Assembly: GCF_900091315.1 (NCBI RefSeq)
Contig: NZ_FLSP01000011.1
Span: 57,989 to 121,988, forward strand
Direction: 5' to 3'
Length of the DNA: 64,000 bases
Source: Streptomyces sp. DI166
GTDB lineage: Bacteria > Actinomycetota > Actinomycetes > Streptomycetales > Streptomycetaceae
Both the position numbers and the translations under genes were made by a program. The notes under the pieces were generated by a model that saw nothing but the letters and a program-made list of their open reading frames with translations, was not told the origin of the DNA and ran no database searches. Of the stretch, positions 1 to 8,112 are shown piece by piece (positions within the stretch are counted from its first letter, which is position 1; every line of letters starts with the position of its first letter).

Positions 1-656
1 ACGCCGCCGTGGTCGGTGATGAGGGAGGGGCCGGGGGTGGTGCCGTCGACCTCGTGCTGGGTGACCAGCAGGAAGATGCCGATGCACATGAAGATCACCA
101 GTGCGCTGACCTTGATGATGGCGAACCAGAACTCCAGTTCGCCGAAGATGCGCACCGAGATCAGGTTCACGGTGAGCACGACGGCCAGGGCTATGAGGGC
201 GAGCACCCACTGCGGGATGTCGGAGAACATGCCCCAGTAATGGGTGTAGGTGGCGACCGCGGTGATGTCGGCGATACCGGTGGTGGCCCAGTTCAGGAAG
301 TACATCCAGCCCGCGGTGTAGGCGCCCTTCTCCCCCATGAACTCACGGGCGTAGGAGACGAAGGCGCCGGAGGAGGGGCGGTACAGGACGAGTTCGCCGA
401 GGGCGCGGACGACCAGGAAGGCGAAGACGCCGCAGACCGCGTAGGCGATGAACAGGGAGGGGCCGGCGTCGGCCAGGCGGCCGCCGGCGCCGAGGAAGAG
501 GCCGGTGCCGATGGCGCCACCGATGGCGATCATGTTGACGTGCCGGGACTTCAGGGACTTGCTGTACCCGGCGTCTCCGGCGTCGACATGGCCGGAACGT
601 TCCTGCACGCCGCCGTGCGGGGTCTGCGCCTCATTGCGCAGGGACTGCTCGCTCAA
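1..656 (-). CDS. ansP: L-asparagine permease (APC family), 3' end beyond window
   Basis: About 218 N-terminal residues of an amino-acid/polyamine/organocation permease are visible; the C-terminal half lies before position 1. After a roughly 30-residue hydrophilic N-terminus comes the family signature [19 protein letters not shown], then transmembrane segments and the conserved stretches [20 protein letters not shown] and GWMYFLNWA, which closely match AnsP-type asparagine permeases as I remember them. The expected role is proton-coupled L-asparagine uptake across the cytoplasmic membrane. I chose the TTG at 656-654 because it overlaps the TGA of the upstream GntR gene as TTGA, which implies translational coupling. 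Related permeases for other amino acids look similar, so the substrate is inferred. Confidence 0.85.
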   Translation of the reverse strand, partial: MSEQSLRNEAQTPHGGVQERSGHVDAGDAGYSKSLKSRHVNMIAIGGAIGTGLFLGAGGRLADAGPSLFIAYAVCGVFAFLVVRALGELVLYRPSSGAFVSYAREFMGEKGAYTAGWMYFLNWATTGIADITAVATYTHYWGMFSDIPQWVLALIALAVVLTVNLISVRIFGELEFWFAIIKVSALVIFMCIGIFLLVTQHEVDGTTPGPSLITDHGG

Positions 657-1384
657 CGCTCGCGTCCGCCTTCCGTGGTGGTGCTCGTGTGCCCGGGGCG
701 CACGATGTCGGTGAGGGTGGTCTCGACGCGGTCGAGGTGATGGGCCATCGCCTCGGCGGCGTCGACTTCGGAACCGTCGACGAGCGCCTCGACGATCGCC
801 CGGTGCTCGCGGTTGGACTGCTCGCGGCGGCCGCCCAGTTCGTTGAGGAAGGCCGACTGACGCGCCAGTGCGTCACGGATCTCCTCGATGACCCGGCGGA
901 AGACCGGGTTCTGGGCGGCCTCGGCGACGGCGAGATGGAAGAGGGTGTCCATCGCGACCCACGCGGTGGTGTCCGTCTCGCGTTCCATACGGTCCAGCAG
1001 ATGCGCCAGGTGGTCGAGGTTCTCCGGGGTGCGGCGCAGGGCCGCGTACCCGGCGACCGGGATCTCGACGTGCCGGCGGACCTCCAGCAGGTCGCTGGCC
1101 GCGTAGTCGCCGAAGGTCGGGTCCTCCACGGTGCTGGCGACCACGAAGGTGCCCTTGCCGGTCTTGGAGACGGTCAGGCCCATGGTCTGCAGGGCCCTGA
1201 GGGCCTCGCGCAGCACGGGGCGGCTGACCTCCAGGGTGCGGCACAGCTCCGCCTCGGAGGGGAGCTTGTCCCCCACGGCGTACTCGCCGCGCTCGATGGC
1301 GGTGCGCAGGTGGGCGAGGACCGCCTCCATGGCGCTGACGCGGCGGGGCGGCTGTCCGGCTGTCCGGCTGTCTGACAGGTTCAC
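653..1384 (-). CDS. GntR family (FadR/FCD subfamily) transcriptional regulator
   Basis: 243 residues. The N-terminal winged helix-turn-helix spans roughly residues 18-85 ([20 protein letters not shown] then [12 protein letters not shown]), followed by an all-helical FCD ligand-binding domain at about 95-220. It is cotranscribed with the downstream asparagine permease through a TTGA overlap, so it probably controls that uptake in response to a small carboxylate or amino acid. The GTG at 1384 has no clear Shine-Dalgarno sequence; the ATG at 1330 (reading [15 protein letters not shown]) is an alternative. A CTGTC-T-GACAG palindrome sits just inside the longer reading frame, which would suit autoregulation. 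Confidence 0.85.
   Translation of the reverse strand: MNLSDSRTAGQPPRRVSAMEAVLAHLRTAIERGEYAVGDKLPSEAELCRTLEVSRPVLREALRALQTMGLTVSKTGKGTFVVASTVEDPTFGDYAASDLLEVRRHVEIPVAGYAALRRTPENLDHLAHLLDRMERETDTTAWVAMDTLFHLAVAEAAQNPVFRRVIEEIRDALARQSAFLNELGGRREQSNREHRAIVEALVDGSEVDAAEAMAHHLDRVETTLTDIVRPGHTSTTTEGGRER
1368..1378. promoter_or_regulatory. Candidate FadR-type operator
   Basis: The 11-mer CTGTCTGACAG is a perfect palindrome around a central base. It resembles the short odd-spaced palindromes bound by FadR-subfamily GntR proteins. It lies at the very 5' end of the regulator's longest frame, where binding would block transcription of the regulator and permease. It is embedded in short repeats of GGCTGTCC, so chance is possible. 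Confidence 0.35.
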
Positions 1385-1425
1385 GGGAGTGATACTCGGG
1401 GCGGCGCGAGGGTGCTGTCAAGGCG

Positions 1426-1445
1426 GCTGAAAGGAAACTTTCAGC
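1426..1445. terminator. Hairpin between crcB operon and gntR
   Basis: GCTGAAAG and CTTTCAGC form a perfect 8-bp stem around a GAAA loop, a stable tetraloop geometry. It lies 63 bp downstream of the second crcB stop and 42 bp upstream of the GntR start, on the same strand as both. It can be read as the terminator of the crcB operon or as an operator for GntR. No T-run follows. Confidence 0.45.
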
Positions 1446-1507
1446 GGGGTGCCCGCGCTGAATGCCCGGTACTGATCAGCAGTTCAGCAGCCGGTGCCGG
1501 AAGCCCG

Positions 1508-1867
1508 TCATCCCCACACCGTCCCGGCGAGCCACACCCCCGCGAAGGCGGCGGCCAGACCGACGGTCACGCTGCCGACGACATTGGCGAGGGCGTACCG
1601 CCCGGCGCCGGTCTCGGCCAGCCGGAGGGTCTCGTAGGAGAAGGTCGAGTACGTGGTCAGCGCCCCGCACAGGCCCGCGCCGAGCAGCAGTTGGAGGTCC
1701 GTGCCCGCGGCGCCGGTGACCAGGCCGAGGATCAGACAGCCGACGGCGTTGACCGCGAACGTGCCCCAGGGGAACACCGAGTCGTGGCGGGCCTGCACCG
1801 CTCGGTCGGTGAGGTAGCGCAGAGGTGCGCCGACCATGGCGCCCGCGACGACCAGCAGCCAGTTCAC
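1508..1867 (-). CDS. crcB: Fluoride-specific ion channel CrcB/Fluc, second subunit
   Basis: 119 residues, four hydrophobic helices, with the family signatures [11 protein letters not shown] near the N-terminus, NAVGC in the middle and TTYSTFSYE in the third helix (the phenylalanine/polar track region of Fluc channels). The protein exports fluoride across the cytoplasmic membrane. Its GTG start overlaps the stop of the DUF190 gene as GTGA. A second crcB homologue lies two genes upstream, so the pair probably forms the heterodimeric channel known from Gram-positive bacteria. I looked for a crcB (fluoride) riboswitch ahead of the operon and did not see one. Confidence 0.9.
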   Translation of the reverse strand: MNWLLVVAGAMVGAPLRYLTDRAVQARHDSVFPWGTFAVNAVGCLILGLVTGAAGTDLQLLLGAGLCGALTTYSTFSYETLRLAETGAGRYALANVVGSVTVGLAAAFAGVWLAGTVWG

Positions 1868-2220
1868 GCCGGGGTCTCCCCCGCGGTGCGGCTGGTGTAC
1901 CGGATGACCTCGCAGGGGTCGAGGGTGACCAGCCCCTCGGTGACCAGTTCGTCGAGCCGGGGCAGGAAGGCCCGGATCCGCTCCTCGGTGTCGACGATCA
2001 CGATCGCCACGGGGAGGTCCTCACTCAGCGAGAGCAGCCGCGAGGTGTGGATCAGCGAGGAGGCGCCGAACCCCTCGATCCCGCGGAAGACACTGGCCCC
2101 GGCCAGCCCCGCCGCGTGCGCCCGGTGCACGATCTCGCTGTAGAGCGGCCGGTGGTGCCAGGTGTCGTTCTCGCCCACGAGGACGGTCAGGCGCAGCGCG
2201 GCGCCGGTCAGACGGGTCAT
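1864..2220 (-). CDS. DUF190 domain protein of the crcB operon
   Basis: 118 residues. The sequence reads as a small alpha/beta protein of the DUF190 (PII-like fold) family, for example [19 protein letters not shown], then [20 protein letters not shown], then [15 protein letters not shown]. It starts at an ATG that overlaps the upstream crcB stop (ATGA), and its stop overlaps the next crcB start (GTGA), so all three proteins are made from one message. Association of DUF190 with fluoride channels is recurrent in actinobacteria. A regulatory role like PII is an inference from the fold; the biochemical function is not known to me. Confidence 0.85.
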   Translation of the reverse strand: MTRLTGAALRLTVLVGENDTWHHRPLYSEIVHRAHAAGLAGASVFRGIEGFGASSLIHTSRLLSLSEDLPVAIVIVDTEERIRAFLPRLDELVTEGLVTLDPCEVIRYTSRTAGETPA

Positions 2221-2639
2221 GGCTGTCTCCCCCGCACGAGGCGTCGGGTCGTGGTCGCGCCGAGCCACACCGCGGTGAGGGCGGCGAGGAGGGTCGCGAG
2301 CAGGTAGGCGAAGGCGGTTCCCGGGTGGCCGCCGGCGAGCAGGCGGCGGGTGTCCACGGCGTAGGTCGAGAAGGTGGTGAAGCCGCCGAGCACGCCGGTG
2401 CCGAAGAAGGGGCGGAGGAGGCGGTGGGCGGCCCACACGTCGGTGATCAGCACCATGAAGACGCCGATCACGGCGCAGCCGACGGCGTTGGTCCAGAACG
2501 TCGCCCAGGGGAATCCGCCGGGTTCAAGGGGCCACCACAGGGTGAGCGCGTAGCGGGCCGTGGCGCCGAGGGCACCGCCCAGCGCGACCGCGGCGACGAC
2601 GGGGCCCTGGCCGCGCAGTAGCCTGTGGGGGGCTGTCAT
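2217..2639 (-). CDS. crcB: Fluoride-specific ion channel CrcB/Fluc, first subunit
   Basis: 140 residues and four transmembrane helices. Signature motifs are [22 protein letters not shown] and [12 protein letters not shown], more canonical than in the second copy. It is first in the three-gene operon and should pair with the second CrcB to form the dual-topology fluoride channel. The cytosolic tail is arginine-rich ([11 protein letters not shown]). The start is the ATG at 2639. Confidence 0.9.
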   Translation of the reverse strand: MTAPHRLLRGQGPVVAAVALGGALGATARYALTLWWPLEPGGFPWATFWTNAVGCAVIGVFMVLITDVWAAHRLLRPFFGTGVLGGFTTFSTYAVDTRRLLAGGHPGTAFAYLLATLLAALTAVWLGATTTRRLVRGRQP

Positions 2640-2804
2640 GACGTACGTCTCCTACTCGCCGGGGCCCGGTCCGCGGGCGCGCGCCGATGCAAGTAGGGAC
2701 CGTTGGCGGCTGCCGTGCCGCGGTTCGGGTACGGCGGGCCCCACCGCCGCGCCGCGAGGGTCATCGCGGCCGGGATCCAGGGTAACTCCGGGATTTCGGC
2801 GGGG

Positions 2805-3767
2805 TCACTTCGGGGCGGGCGGCTCGCACAGGGCGATGCCGCGCTCGTGGACGCTGCCCAGGACGAGGTGGCCGGCCGCCTCGCAGACGCTGGTGATCAT
2901 GCGGAAGCCGGGGCTGCGGCCGGTGAGGTGGTGGACGGTGGCGCCGGTGTCGTCCACGGCGAGGACGCCGATCGCGGCGGTGGGGCGGAAGGGGGCGCGC
3001 ACGGCGATCCGGGCGGCGGTACGACGGACGCCGGGCGCGGCGCGGTGCAGCAGGTCCAGGGGTGGGATGCGGGGTCCCGCGAGGGCGACCCAGAGGGGGC
3101 CGTCGGGGGCGCCGCGCCAGATGTTGTCGGGCATGCCGGGGAGGTGTTCGACGAAGGGTTCGCCGCGGCCCGCCTTGGGGCCGGTGAGCCAGTAGCGGGT
3201 GAGGCGGCAGGCGCCGGTCTCGGCGACCACCAGGAAGGATTCGTCGGCGCTCGCGGCGAGGCCGTTGGCGAACTGGAGGCCCTCCAGGACGACTTCGGGG
3301 GTCTCGGAGCCGGGGGCGAGGCGCAGCAGGCGGCCGGTGCCGGTGTGTTCGGCGATCTCGCCGATCCACTGGTCGAGGGGGTAGCGGCGGCTGGAGACGG
3401 TGAAGTACACGCTGCCGTCGGAGAGGGCGACGACATTGCTGGCGAACCGCAGGGGCTCCCCCGCCGCCGAGTCGGCGAGGATGCGGACGGTGCCGTCGGT
3501 GAGGTCGACGCGGAGCAGTCCGCGGTCGGCGTCGCAGACCAACAGGGTGTCGTCGCCGAGGAGTTCGAGGCCGAGCGGACGTCCGCCGGTCTCGGCGAGC
3601 ACGGTGACGCGGACGTGGTCGGGGTCGGCGAGGTGGTCAAGCCGCAGGATGCGGCCGTCCGCGACGCCGGTGAGGACCCGGCCGCGGGCGTCGGCGACGA
3701 CATCCTCGGGGCCGTGGCCGCCGATCGCGACGCAGCGGTGCGGGACGAGCGTGCCGGAACGGTTCAT
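2805..3767 (-). CDS. SMP-30/gluconolactonase-like beta-propeller protein
   Basis: 320 residues from the ATG at 3767 (MNRSGTLVPHRC). The repeated blade-like segments GPEDVVADARGRVLTGVADG, FASNVVALSDGSVYFTVSSR, FANGLAASADESFLVVAETG and MPDNIWRGAPDGPLWVALAG are the calcium-binding propeller pattern of the SMP-30/strictosidine-synthase-like family, which holds lactonases and related hydrolases. No signal peptide is seen, so it is cytoplasmic. It lies 7 bp downstream of an ArsR-type regulator and is presumably controlled with it. Substrate unknown. Confidence 0.75.
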   Translation of the reverse strand: MNRSGTLVPHRCVAIGGHGPEDVVADARGRVLTGVADGRILRLDHLADPDHVRVTVLAETGGRPLGLELLGDDTLLVCDADRGLLRVDLTDGTVRILADSAAGEPLRFASNVVALSDGSVYFTVSSRRYPLDQWIGEIAEHTGTGRLLRLAPGSETPEVVLEGLQFANGLAASADESFLVVAETGACRLTRYWLTGPKAGRGEPFVEHLPGMPDNIWRGAPDGPLWVALAGPRIPPLDLLHRAAPGVRRTAARIAVRAPFRPTAAIGVLAVDDTGATVHHLTGRSPGFRMITSVCEAAGHLVLGSVHERGIALCEPPAPK

Positions 3768-3774
3768 ACGGTCT

Positions 3775-4062
3775 CTACCAGCCCTTCTCGAACATGCGGG
3801 CCACCTCGGCGATGCGGACCTCGTCACGACGGTAGTAGACGCGGCGGCGGACGCGGCGGGTGCGCAGCAGCCCTATCCGTGCGAGGAGGTGCAGGTGGGT
3901 CTCGGCGACCCCGCGGGGCACCCCGAGTTTCGCGGCGACGGCGTCGCAGGTGACGCCGTCCTCGACGTGGTCGCCGTGACGCTGGGAGGGGAAGTGCGCG
4001 GCCGGATCCTTCAGCCACTCCAGGATGTCCAGACGCCTCTCGTTCACAGGTGTCCTCAACAT
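3775..4062 (-). CDS. ArsR-like winged-helix transcriptional regulator
   Basis: 95 residues from the ATG at 4062, preceded by GGAGGGG. The helix-turn-helix reads VTCDAVAAKLGVPRGVAETH then LHLLARIGLLRTRR, followed by a wing (RRRVYYRRDEVRIAEVA). The beginning, RRLDILEWLKDPAAHFP, is typical of small ArsR-type repressors in actinobacteria. No metal-binding cysteine pair is present (a single Cys precedes the HTH), so it is unlikely to sense metals. It forms an operon with the SMP-30 gene. Confidence 0.75.
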   Translation of the reverse strand: MLRTPVNERRLDILEWLKDPAAHFPSQRHGDHVEDGVTCDAVAAKLGVPRGVAETHLHLLARIGLLRTRRVRRRVYYRRDEVRIAEVARMFEKGW

Positions 4063-4149
4063 CACGGTCCCCTCCGTCCGGTCCCCTCGAAGCGCGTGCG
4101 TCCACTGTCCCGCAGGAGATGCCGACATGTCCGGCACTCTCCGCGTCTT

Positions 4150-4204
4150 GGCCGGTACCGAACTGTCGTACGAGAAAGGGCAGTTCGGCAGTTCGGTACC
4201 GGCC
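4150..4204. terminator. 16-bp perfect inverted repeat downstream of the galactanase
   Basis: GGCCGGTACCGAACTG (4150-4165) and its exact complement (4189-4204) flank a 23-nt loop, inside which the arm core CAGTTCGG recurs at 4181-4188. It sits 24 bp after the GH53 stop and 88 bp before the ArsR start on the same strand. Terminator is the simplest reading; an operator for the ArsR regulator is the alternative. Confidence 0.55.
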
Positions 4205-4227
4205 GGGTCACCGGACCCGGTGGTGGG

Positions 4228-5787
4228 TCAGCGGTGGCGGAACCACGCCGCCGCGGGGAGGACCTTGTCGTCGTAGCCGAACAGGGCCTGGTTCTCCCAG
4301 CCGTTGCCGGAGGAGGGGTCGGTCGGGTCCCAGCCGGTACCGGTGACCGCGGTCCAGGTCGACTCCCAGTAGAAGACGCCCAGTCCACGGCCGCCCGGGA
4401 CGGCCTCGACGATGCTCGCGATGTCGTTCATCCAGCGGGTCTGGCCGGTCGTGGTGGCCGGGTAGCCGGGGACGAGTTCGCTTGCGAGGTCGATGATGTT
4501 CTCGTGCGCGTCCTCGCTGTCGAGCCGGAAGGGATAGGCCGTCTCGGCGACGAAGACCGGCTTGCCGTAGCGGCTCGCGGCGTCGTCCAGGGTGGTCTGG
4601 AAGTCGTAGAGGGTGCCGTGCCAGTAGCCGTAGTACGACAGGCCGATGACGTCGAACCTCACGCCGTTCGAGACGGCGCTGTCGAACCACCAGCGGGTAC
4701 CGGAGAGGTCACCGCCCTTGGCGAGGTGCAGGGCGACCTGGGTGGAGGAGCTGACCGCCTTGACCGCGTCGTAGCCGGAGTTGAGCAGTCCGGCGAGCTG
4801 GGACCAGTTGCTCGTGGAGCCCTCGTTCCACAGCATGCCGCCGTTGATCTCGTTGCCGACCTGGACCATGTCGGCGGTGGTGCCCTGCGCCTTGAGGGCG
4901 TTGAGCACGTCGTACGTGTGGTTGTAGACGTCGGTCCTGAGCTGGCCGTAGGAGTGCCCGGCCCAGGCGGCCGGCTTGCTCTGGGCGCCGGGGTCGGCCC
5001 AGATGTCGGAGTAGTGGAAGTCCACCAGCAGCTTCATACCCTGGGCCTTGATCCGCTTGGCCAGGGCCAGGACCTCGTCCTTGCCGTTGTAGCCGTCGGC
5101 CGCGTTCACCCAGACCTTGACGCGGGCGTAGTTCTGCCCGGCGGACTTCAGGATGGCCAGCGCGTCGCCGGTGCCGCCCGAGCTGTTCCTGTACTTCCCG
5201 CCCAGCGCCTCGCTCTTGGCCAGGGAGGAGACGTCGGATCCCTTGATCGACGTGCTGGACGTGCCGGAGGCGAAGGTCAGGTCGTCGACGTTGATCCAGT
5301 TGCCGGCGTTCGCGTCGCTGTTGACGCTGATCGTGCACTGGTTGTTGGTCACCTGGACCGGCACGACGATGCGTATCCACCCGCTGGAGGAGACGGGTAT
5401 GTCGGTGCGCTGCTCGGTGCCGCCGCAGTTCTTCAGGGCTATGTAGGCGGAGTTCTGGCCGCCGCCGGAGCGGACCCAGGCGGTGAGCTTGTAGTTTCCG
5501 TTGGTCAGTCCGGAGAGGTACTGGTAGGTCTCCACCTTGTAGGCGGAGGACGACCAGTGGCTGAGCCGGTAGCCGCCGCTGTGTCCGCCGGCCTCGGAGA
5601 ACGAGGCGGCCGTGGAGCCGTACTCGGACCAGCCGGCCGGGGTGGCGGCGCCCGCGCCGTCGGACTCGAAGCCGCCGTTGGTGAGGGTCGAGGCGGCCTG
5701 CGCGGTCTGTGCGGGCAGGGCGGTGAGGGCCAGCCCGGCCGCGAGCGGCAGCAGCAGGGCCTTCGTCGTGCGTCTGGGATGGAACAT
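4228..5787 (-). CDS. Secreted arabinogalactan endo-beta-1,4-galactanase (GH53)
   Basis: 519 residues. An N-terminal signal peptide (MFHPRRTTKALLLPLAAGLA, cleavage near AQAA) is followed by a beta-sandwich module of about 140 residues beginning STLTNGGFESDG, which I read as a galactan-binding CBM (CBM61-like). The GH53 barrel starts near residue 180 (IKGSDVSSLAKSEALGG). The catalytic glutamates are E313 in VGNEINGGMLW (acid/base) and E415 in VAETAYP (nucleophile). The enzyme cuts beta-1,4-galactan outside the cell to oligosaccharides for the neighbouring ABC importer and GH42 enzyme. It is 119 bp downstream of the GH42 gene on the same strand, with a strong hairpin between them. Confidence 0.93.
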   Translation of the reverse strand: MFHPRRTTKALLLPLAAGLALTALPAQTAQAASTLTNGGFESDGAGAATPAGWSEYGSTAASFSEAGGHSGGYRLSHWSSSAYKVETYQYLSGLTNGNYKLTAWVRSGGGQNSAYIALKNCGGTEQRTDIPVSSSGWIRIVVPVQVTNNQCTISVNSDANAGNWINVDDLTFASGTSSTSIKGSDVSSLAKSEALGGKYRNSSGGTGDALAILKSAGQNYARVKVWVNAADGYNGKDEVLALAKRIKAQGMKLLVDFHYSDIWADPGAQSKPAAWAGHSYGQLRTDVYNHTYDVLNALKAQGTTADMVQVGNEINGGMLWNEGSTSNWSQLAGLLNSGYDAVKAVSSSTQVALHLAKGGDLSGTRWWFDSAVSNGVRFDVIGLSYYGYWHGTLYDFQTTLDDAASRYGKPVFVAETAYPFRLDSEDAHENIIDLASELVPGYPATTTGQTRWMNDIASIVEAVPGGRGLGVFYWESTWTAVTGTGWDPTDPSSGNGWENQALFGYDDKVLPAAAWFRHR

Positions 5788-5858
5788 CGTCGTCCGTCGT
5801 CCCTTCGACGTAACGGGGATGGGACCTCCGGCGCCTGTCGGGGTGGCTCCGGGGGGTA

Positions 5859-5898
5859 CCCCGCCGCCCGCGGCTGTCCTGGGTCGCGGGCGGCGGGG
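5859..5898. terminator. Strong hairpin between GH42 and GH53 genes
   Basis: CCCCGCCGCCCGCG (5859-5872) pairs perfectly with 5885-5898 around a 12-nt loop. It begins 9 bp downstream of the GH42 stop. It would either terminate most transcripts after GH42, lowering GH53 expression, or protect the upstream message from 3' decay. No T-tract follows. Confidence 0.6.
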
Positions 5899-5906
5899 AG
5901 TCGTGG

Positions 5907-7928
5907 TCAGCCGTCGAGCCGGACGACCCGGACGGCTCCCGCGGGCACTTCGAGGCGGCCCGCGGCGCGTTCGCCCGTGAGCAGTTCGGTGCCGTGCGCC
6001 TCCAGCGGCACCTTGGCGTCCGACGGGCTGTGGTTGATCGCGAAGAGGTAGGTGCCGGACTCGCCCGCGCGGCGGACGACTTCGACGTCGTGCGGCAGGT
6101 CGGCGCGCGGCGCGATCCTGGCGTCCTCGGCGGCCCACCCCAGGAGGGCGTCCAGGCCCTGCGCGTCGAGGCGGGTGGAGACGTACCAGGCGGTGCCCTC
6201 GCCGAGCCGGTGCCGGGTGACGGCGGAGCGGCCCGCGGTCAGGCCGTCGGCGTACGTCCAGACCGTCTCGGCCGCGCCGGGCACCACGAACTCGGTCCAC
6301 ACGTCGCCGGTCAGCTCGGAGCCGTCGGGGCCGGTGATGCGGACCGTCTCGCCCTTCAGCAGCGGTGAGAACTCCTCCACGGTCAGGCCGAGGACGTCGC
6401 GCAGCGCGCCGGGGTAGGCGCCCTCGTGCACGGCGTCGTGCTCGTCGACGATGCCGGAGAAGTACGACACGACGAGCGTGCCGCCGTTCTCGACGTACTC
6501 CCTGAGGTTGTTCCCGGCGGCCTCGGTCATCAGGTAGAGGGCGGGGACGACCACCAGGGGGTAGCCGGACAGGTCGGCCTCGGGGTGGGCGAAGTCGACC
6601 GTGAGGTGGCGGTCGTAGAGGGCCTCGTAGAAGGCGTCGGCGCGCTCGCGCGGGTCGTGGTCCTCGCTGGGCCGCCAGTCGAGGTTCTGCGCCCACCAGG
6701 AGTGCCAGTCCCACAGCACGGCGACGTCCGCCTGGGTGCGGGTACCGCGGATCGTGCTCAACGAGTCCAGGGACGCGCCGAGTTCGATGACCTCGCGCCA
6801 GACCCGGGTGCCGGTGCCGCCGTGCGGGACCATCGCCGAGTGGAACTTCTCGGCGCCGCGCCGGGACTGGCGCCACTGGAAGAACATGGCGCCCTCGGAG
6901 CCGCGCGCCACATGGGCCAGGGAGTTGCGGGCCATCTGACCGGGGGCCTTGGCGGGGTTGCGGGCCTGCCAGTTGACGCCCGAGGTGGAGTGCTCCAGCA
7001 GGATCCAGGGCGCTCCCCCGGCCACCGAGCGGGTGAGGTCGGCGGCCATGGCGAGGTTGACATGGGTGCGGCGGCCGTCGGTGATCAGGTAGTGGTCGTT
7101 GGTGACGATGTCGACCTCGCGGCCCCAGGCCCAGTAGTCCACCGAGTCGCACTGGCTGAGCGCGGTCATGAAGTTGGTGGTCACTGGCACGTCCGGGGTG
7201 AGCCGGTGCAGGATGTCCCGCTCCGCGACGAAGTTCTCGCGCATGGTGGCGTCGGCGAACCGCTTGTAGTCCAGCGCCTGGGCCGGATTGCCGACCGTGG
7301 GTGTGGTGCGCGGCGGGTTGATCTGCCCGAGGTCGGTGTAGCGCTGGCCCCAGAAGGCGGTGCCCCAGGCCTCGTTGACGGCGTCGACGGTGCCGTAGGT
7401 GGCGGCCAGCCAGCGGCGGAAGTGGGCGGCGCAGGAGTCGCAGTAGCAGGCGGAGACGGGGACGCCGTACTCGTTGTGCACGTGCCACATGGCCAGGGCC
7501 GGGTGGTCGGCGTACCGCTCGGCAAGCCTGGTGGTGATGTTGGCGGCGGCGGCGCGGTAGTCGGCGTTGCTGTGGCAGATGGCGCCGCGGGAGCCGAACT
7601 CCAGACGCACCCCGTCGGCGGTGACCGGCAGGGCCTCGGGGTGCTCCCGGTAGAACCAGACCGGCGGGACGACGGTGGGGGTGCCGAGGTCGACGCGGAT
7701 GCCGTTGTCGTGCAGCAGGTCGAGTACGCGGTCCAGCCAGCCGAAGTCGTAGCTGCCGCGGGCGGGCTCCAGCAGGGCCCAGGAGAAGATCCCGACGCTG
7801 ACCATCGTGACTCCGGCCTCGCGCATCAGCCGGACGTCCTCCTGCCAGACGCTTTCCGGCCACTGCTCGGGGTTGTAGTCCCCACCGAAGGCGAGCCTGG
7901 TGAGGCCCTTGGGGGTGGTCTCCGGCAT
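5907..7928 (-). CDS. Intracellular beta-galactosidase (GH42)
   Basis: 673 residues from the ATG at 7928, behind GGGAGAG. The GH42 barrel begins LAFGGDYNPEQWPESVWQED. The catalytic residues are E153 in WHVHNEYG (acid/base) and E312 in LLEHSTSGVNW (nucleophile). A Cys cluster (SACYCDSCAAHF) matches the zinc-binding site of many GH42 enzymes. The trimerisation and C-terminal domains follow (VALWDWHSWWAQNLDWRPS, then VVVPALYLM). No signal peptide, so it hydrolyses imported galacto-oligosaccharides in the cytoplasm. It is divergent from the ABC transporter across a shared 184-bp control region. Confidence 0.95.
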   Translation of the reverse strand: MPETTPKGLTRLAFGGDYNPEQWPESVWQEDVRLMREAGVTMVSVGIFSWALLEPARGSYDFGWLDRVLDLLHDNGIRVDLGTPTVVPPVWFYREHPEALPVTADGVRLEFGSRGAICHSNADYRAAAANITTRLAERYADHPALAMWHVHNEYGVPVSACYCDSCAAHFRRWLAATYGTVDAVNEAWGTAFWGQRYTDLGQINPPRTTPTVGNPAQALDYKRFADATMRENFVAERDILHRLTPDVPVTTNFMTALSQCDSVDYWAWGREVDIVTNDHYLITDGRRTHVNLAMAADLTRSVAGGAPWILLEHSTSGVNWQARNPAKAPGQMARNSLAHVARGSEGAMFFQWRQSRRGAEKFHSAMVPHGGTGTRVWREVIELGASLDSLSTIRGTRTQADVAVLWDWHSWWAQNLDWRPSEDHDPRERADAFYEALYDRHLTVDFAHPEADLSGYPLVVVPALYLMTEAAGNNLREYVENGGTLVVSYFSGIVDEHDAVHEGAYPGALRDVLGLTVEEFSPLLKGETVRITGPDGSELTGDVWTEFVVPGAAETVWTYADGLTAGRSAVTRHRLGEGTAWYVSTRLDAQGLDALLGWAAEDARIAPRADLPHDVEVVRRAGESGTYLFAINHSPSDAKVPLEAHGTELLTGERAAGRLEVPAGAVRVVRLDG

Positions 7929-8016
7929 GGAATCTCTCCCGGGTAATCGATCATTTGGGAACGTACACACACAACGATCGCGGTGTGAGCCCAACATAAC
8001 CGCACAGCAACAACCA

Positions 8017-8045
8017 TTGACAAGTGTCCGGGATGTTTCTCTACT
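8017..8045 (+). promoter_or_regulatory. Promoter of the galactoside transporter operon
   Basis: TTGACA (8017-8022) is a perfect -35. A 17-bp spacer leads to TCTACT (8040-8045), a fair -10. Transcription would start near 8052, about 60 bp ahead of the binding-protein ATG. The -10 is overlapped by the LacI-type palindrome, so repressor and polymerase would compete. Confidence 0.65.
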
Positions 8046-8059
8046 GTGAACGCTCACAG
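8044..8059. promoter_or_regulatory. LacI-family operator
   Basis: CTGTGA-ACGC-TCACAG, a palindrome of 6-bp arms with a CG-centred core, is built like the LacI/GalR-family and CebR-type boxes of Streptomyces sugar operons. It covers the -10/+1 region of the transporter promoter and lies in the divergent region shared with GH42. The cognate repressor is most likely the LacI protein encoded at 11302-12333. A lone half-site, TGTGAGC at 7984-7990, lies nearer the GH42 side. Confidence 0.75.
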
Positions 8060-8112
8060 AAGCATGGCAGGTTCTCGCAGCAGGCGAGAGCCCCAGGTCA
8101 GGGGAGAGATCC

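Noticed and set aside
2640..2760. Fluoride (crcB) riboswitch upstream of the crcB operon
   Set aside because: I looked for the conserved pseudoknot core on the minus strand and could not find it.
3400..6051. 883-codon rightward open frame across the ArsR and GH53 genes
   Set aside because: It runs antisense through three well-supported genes and contains no recognisable domain.
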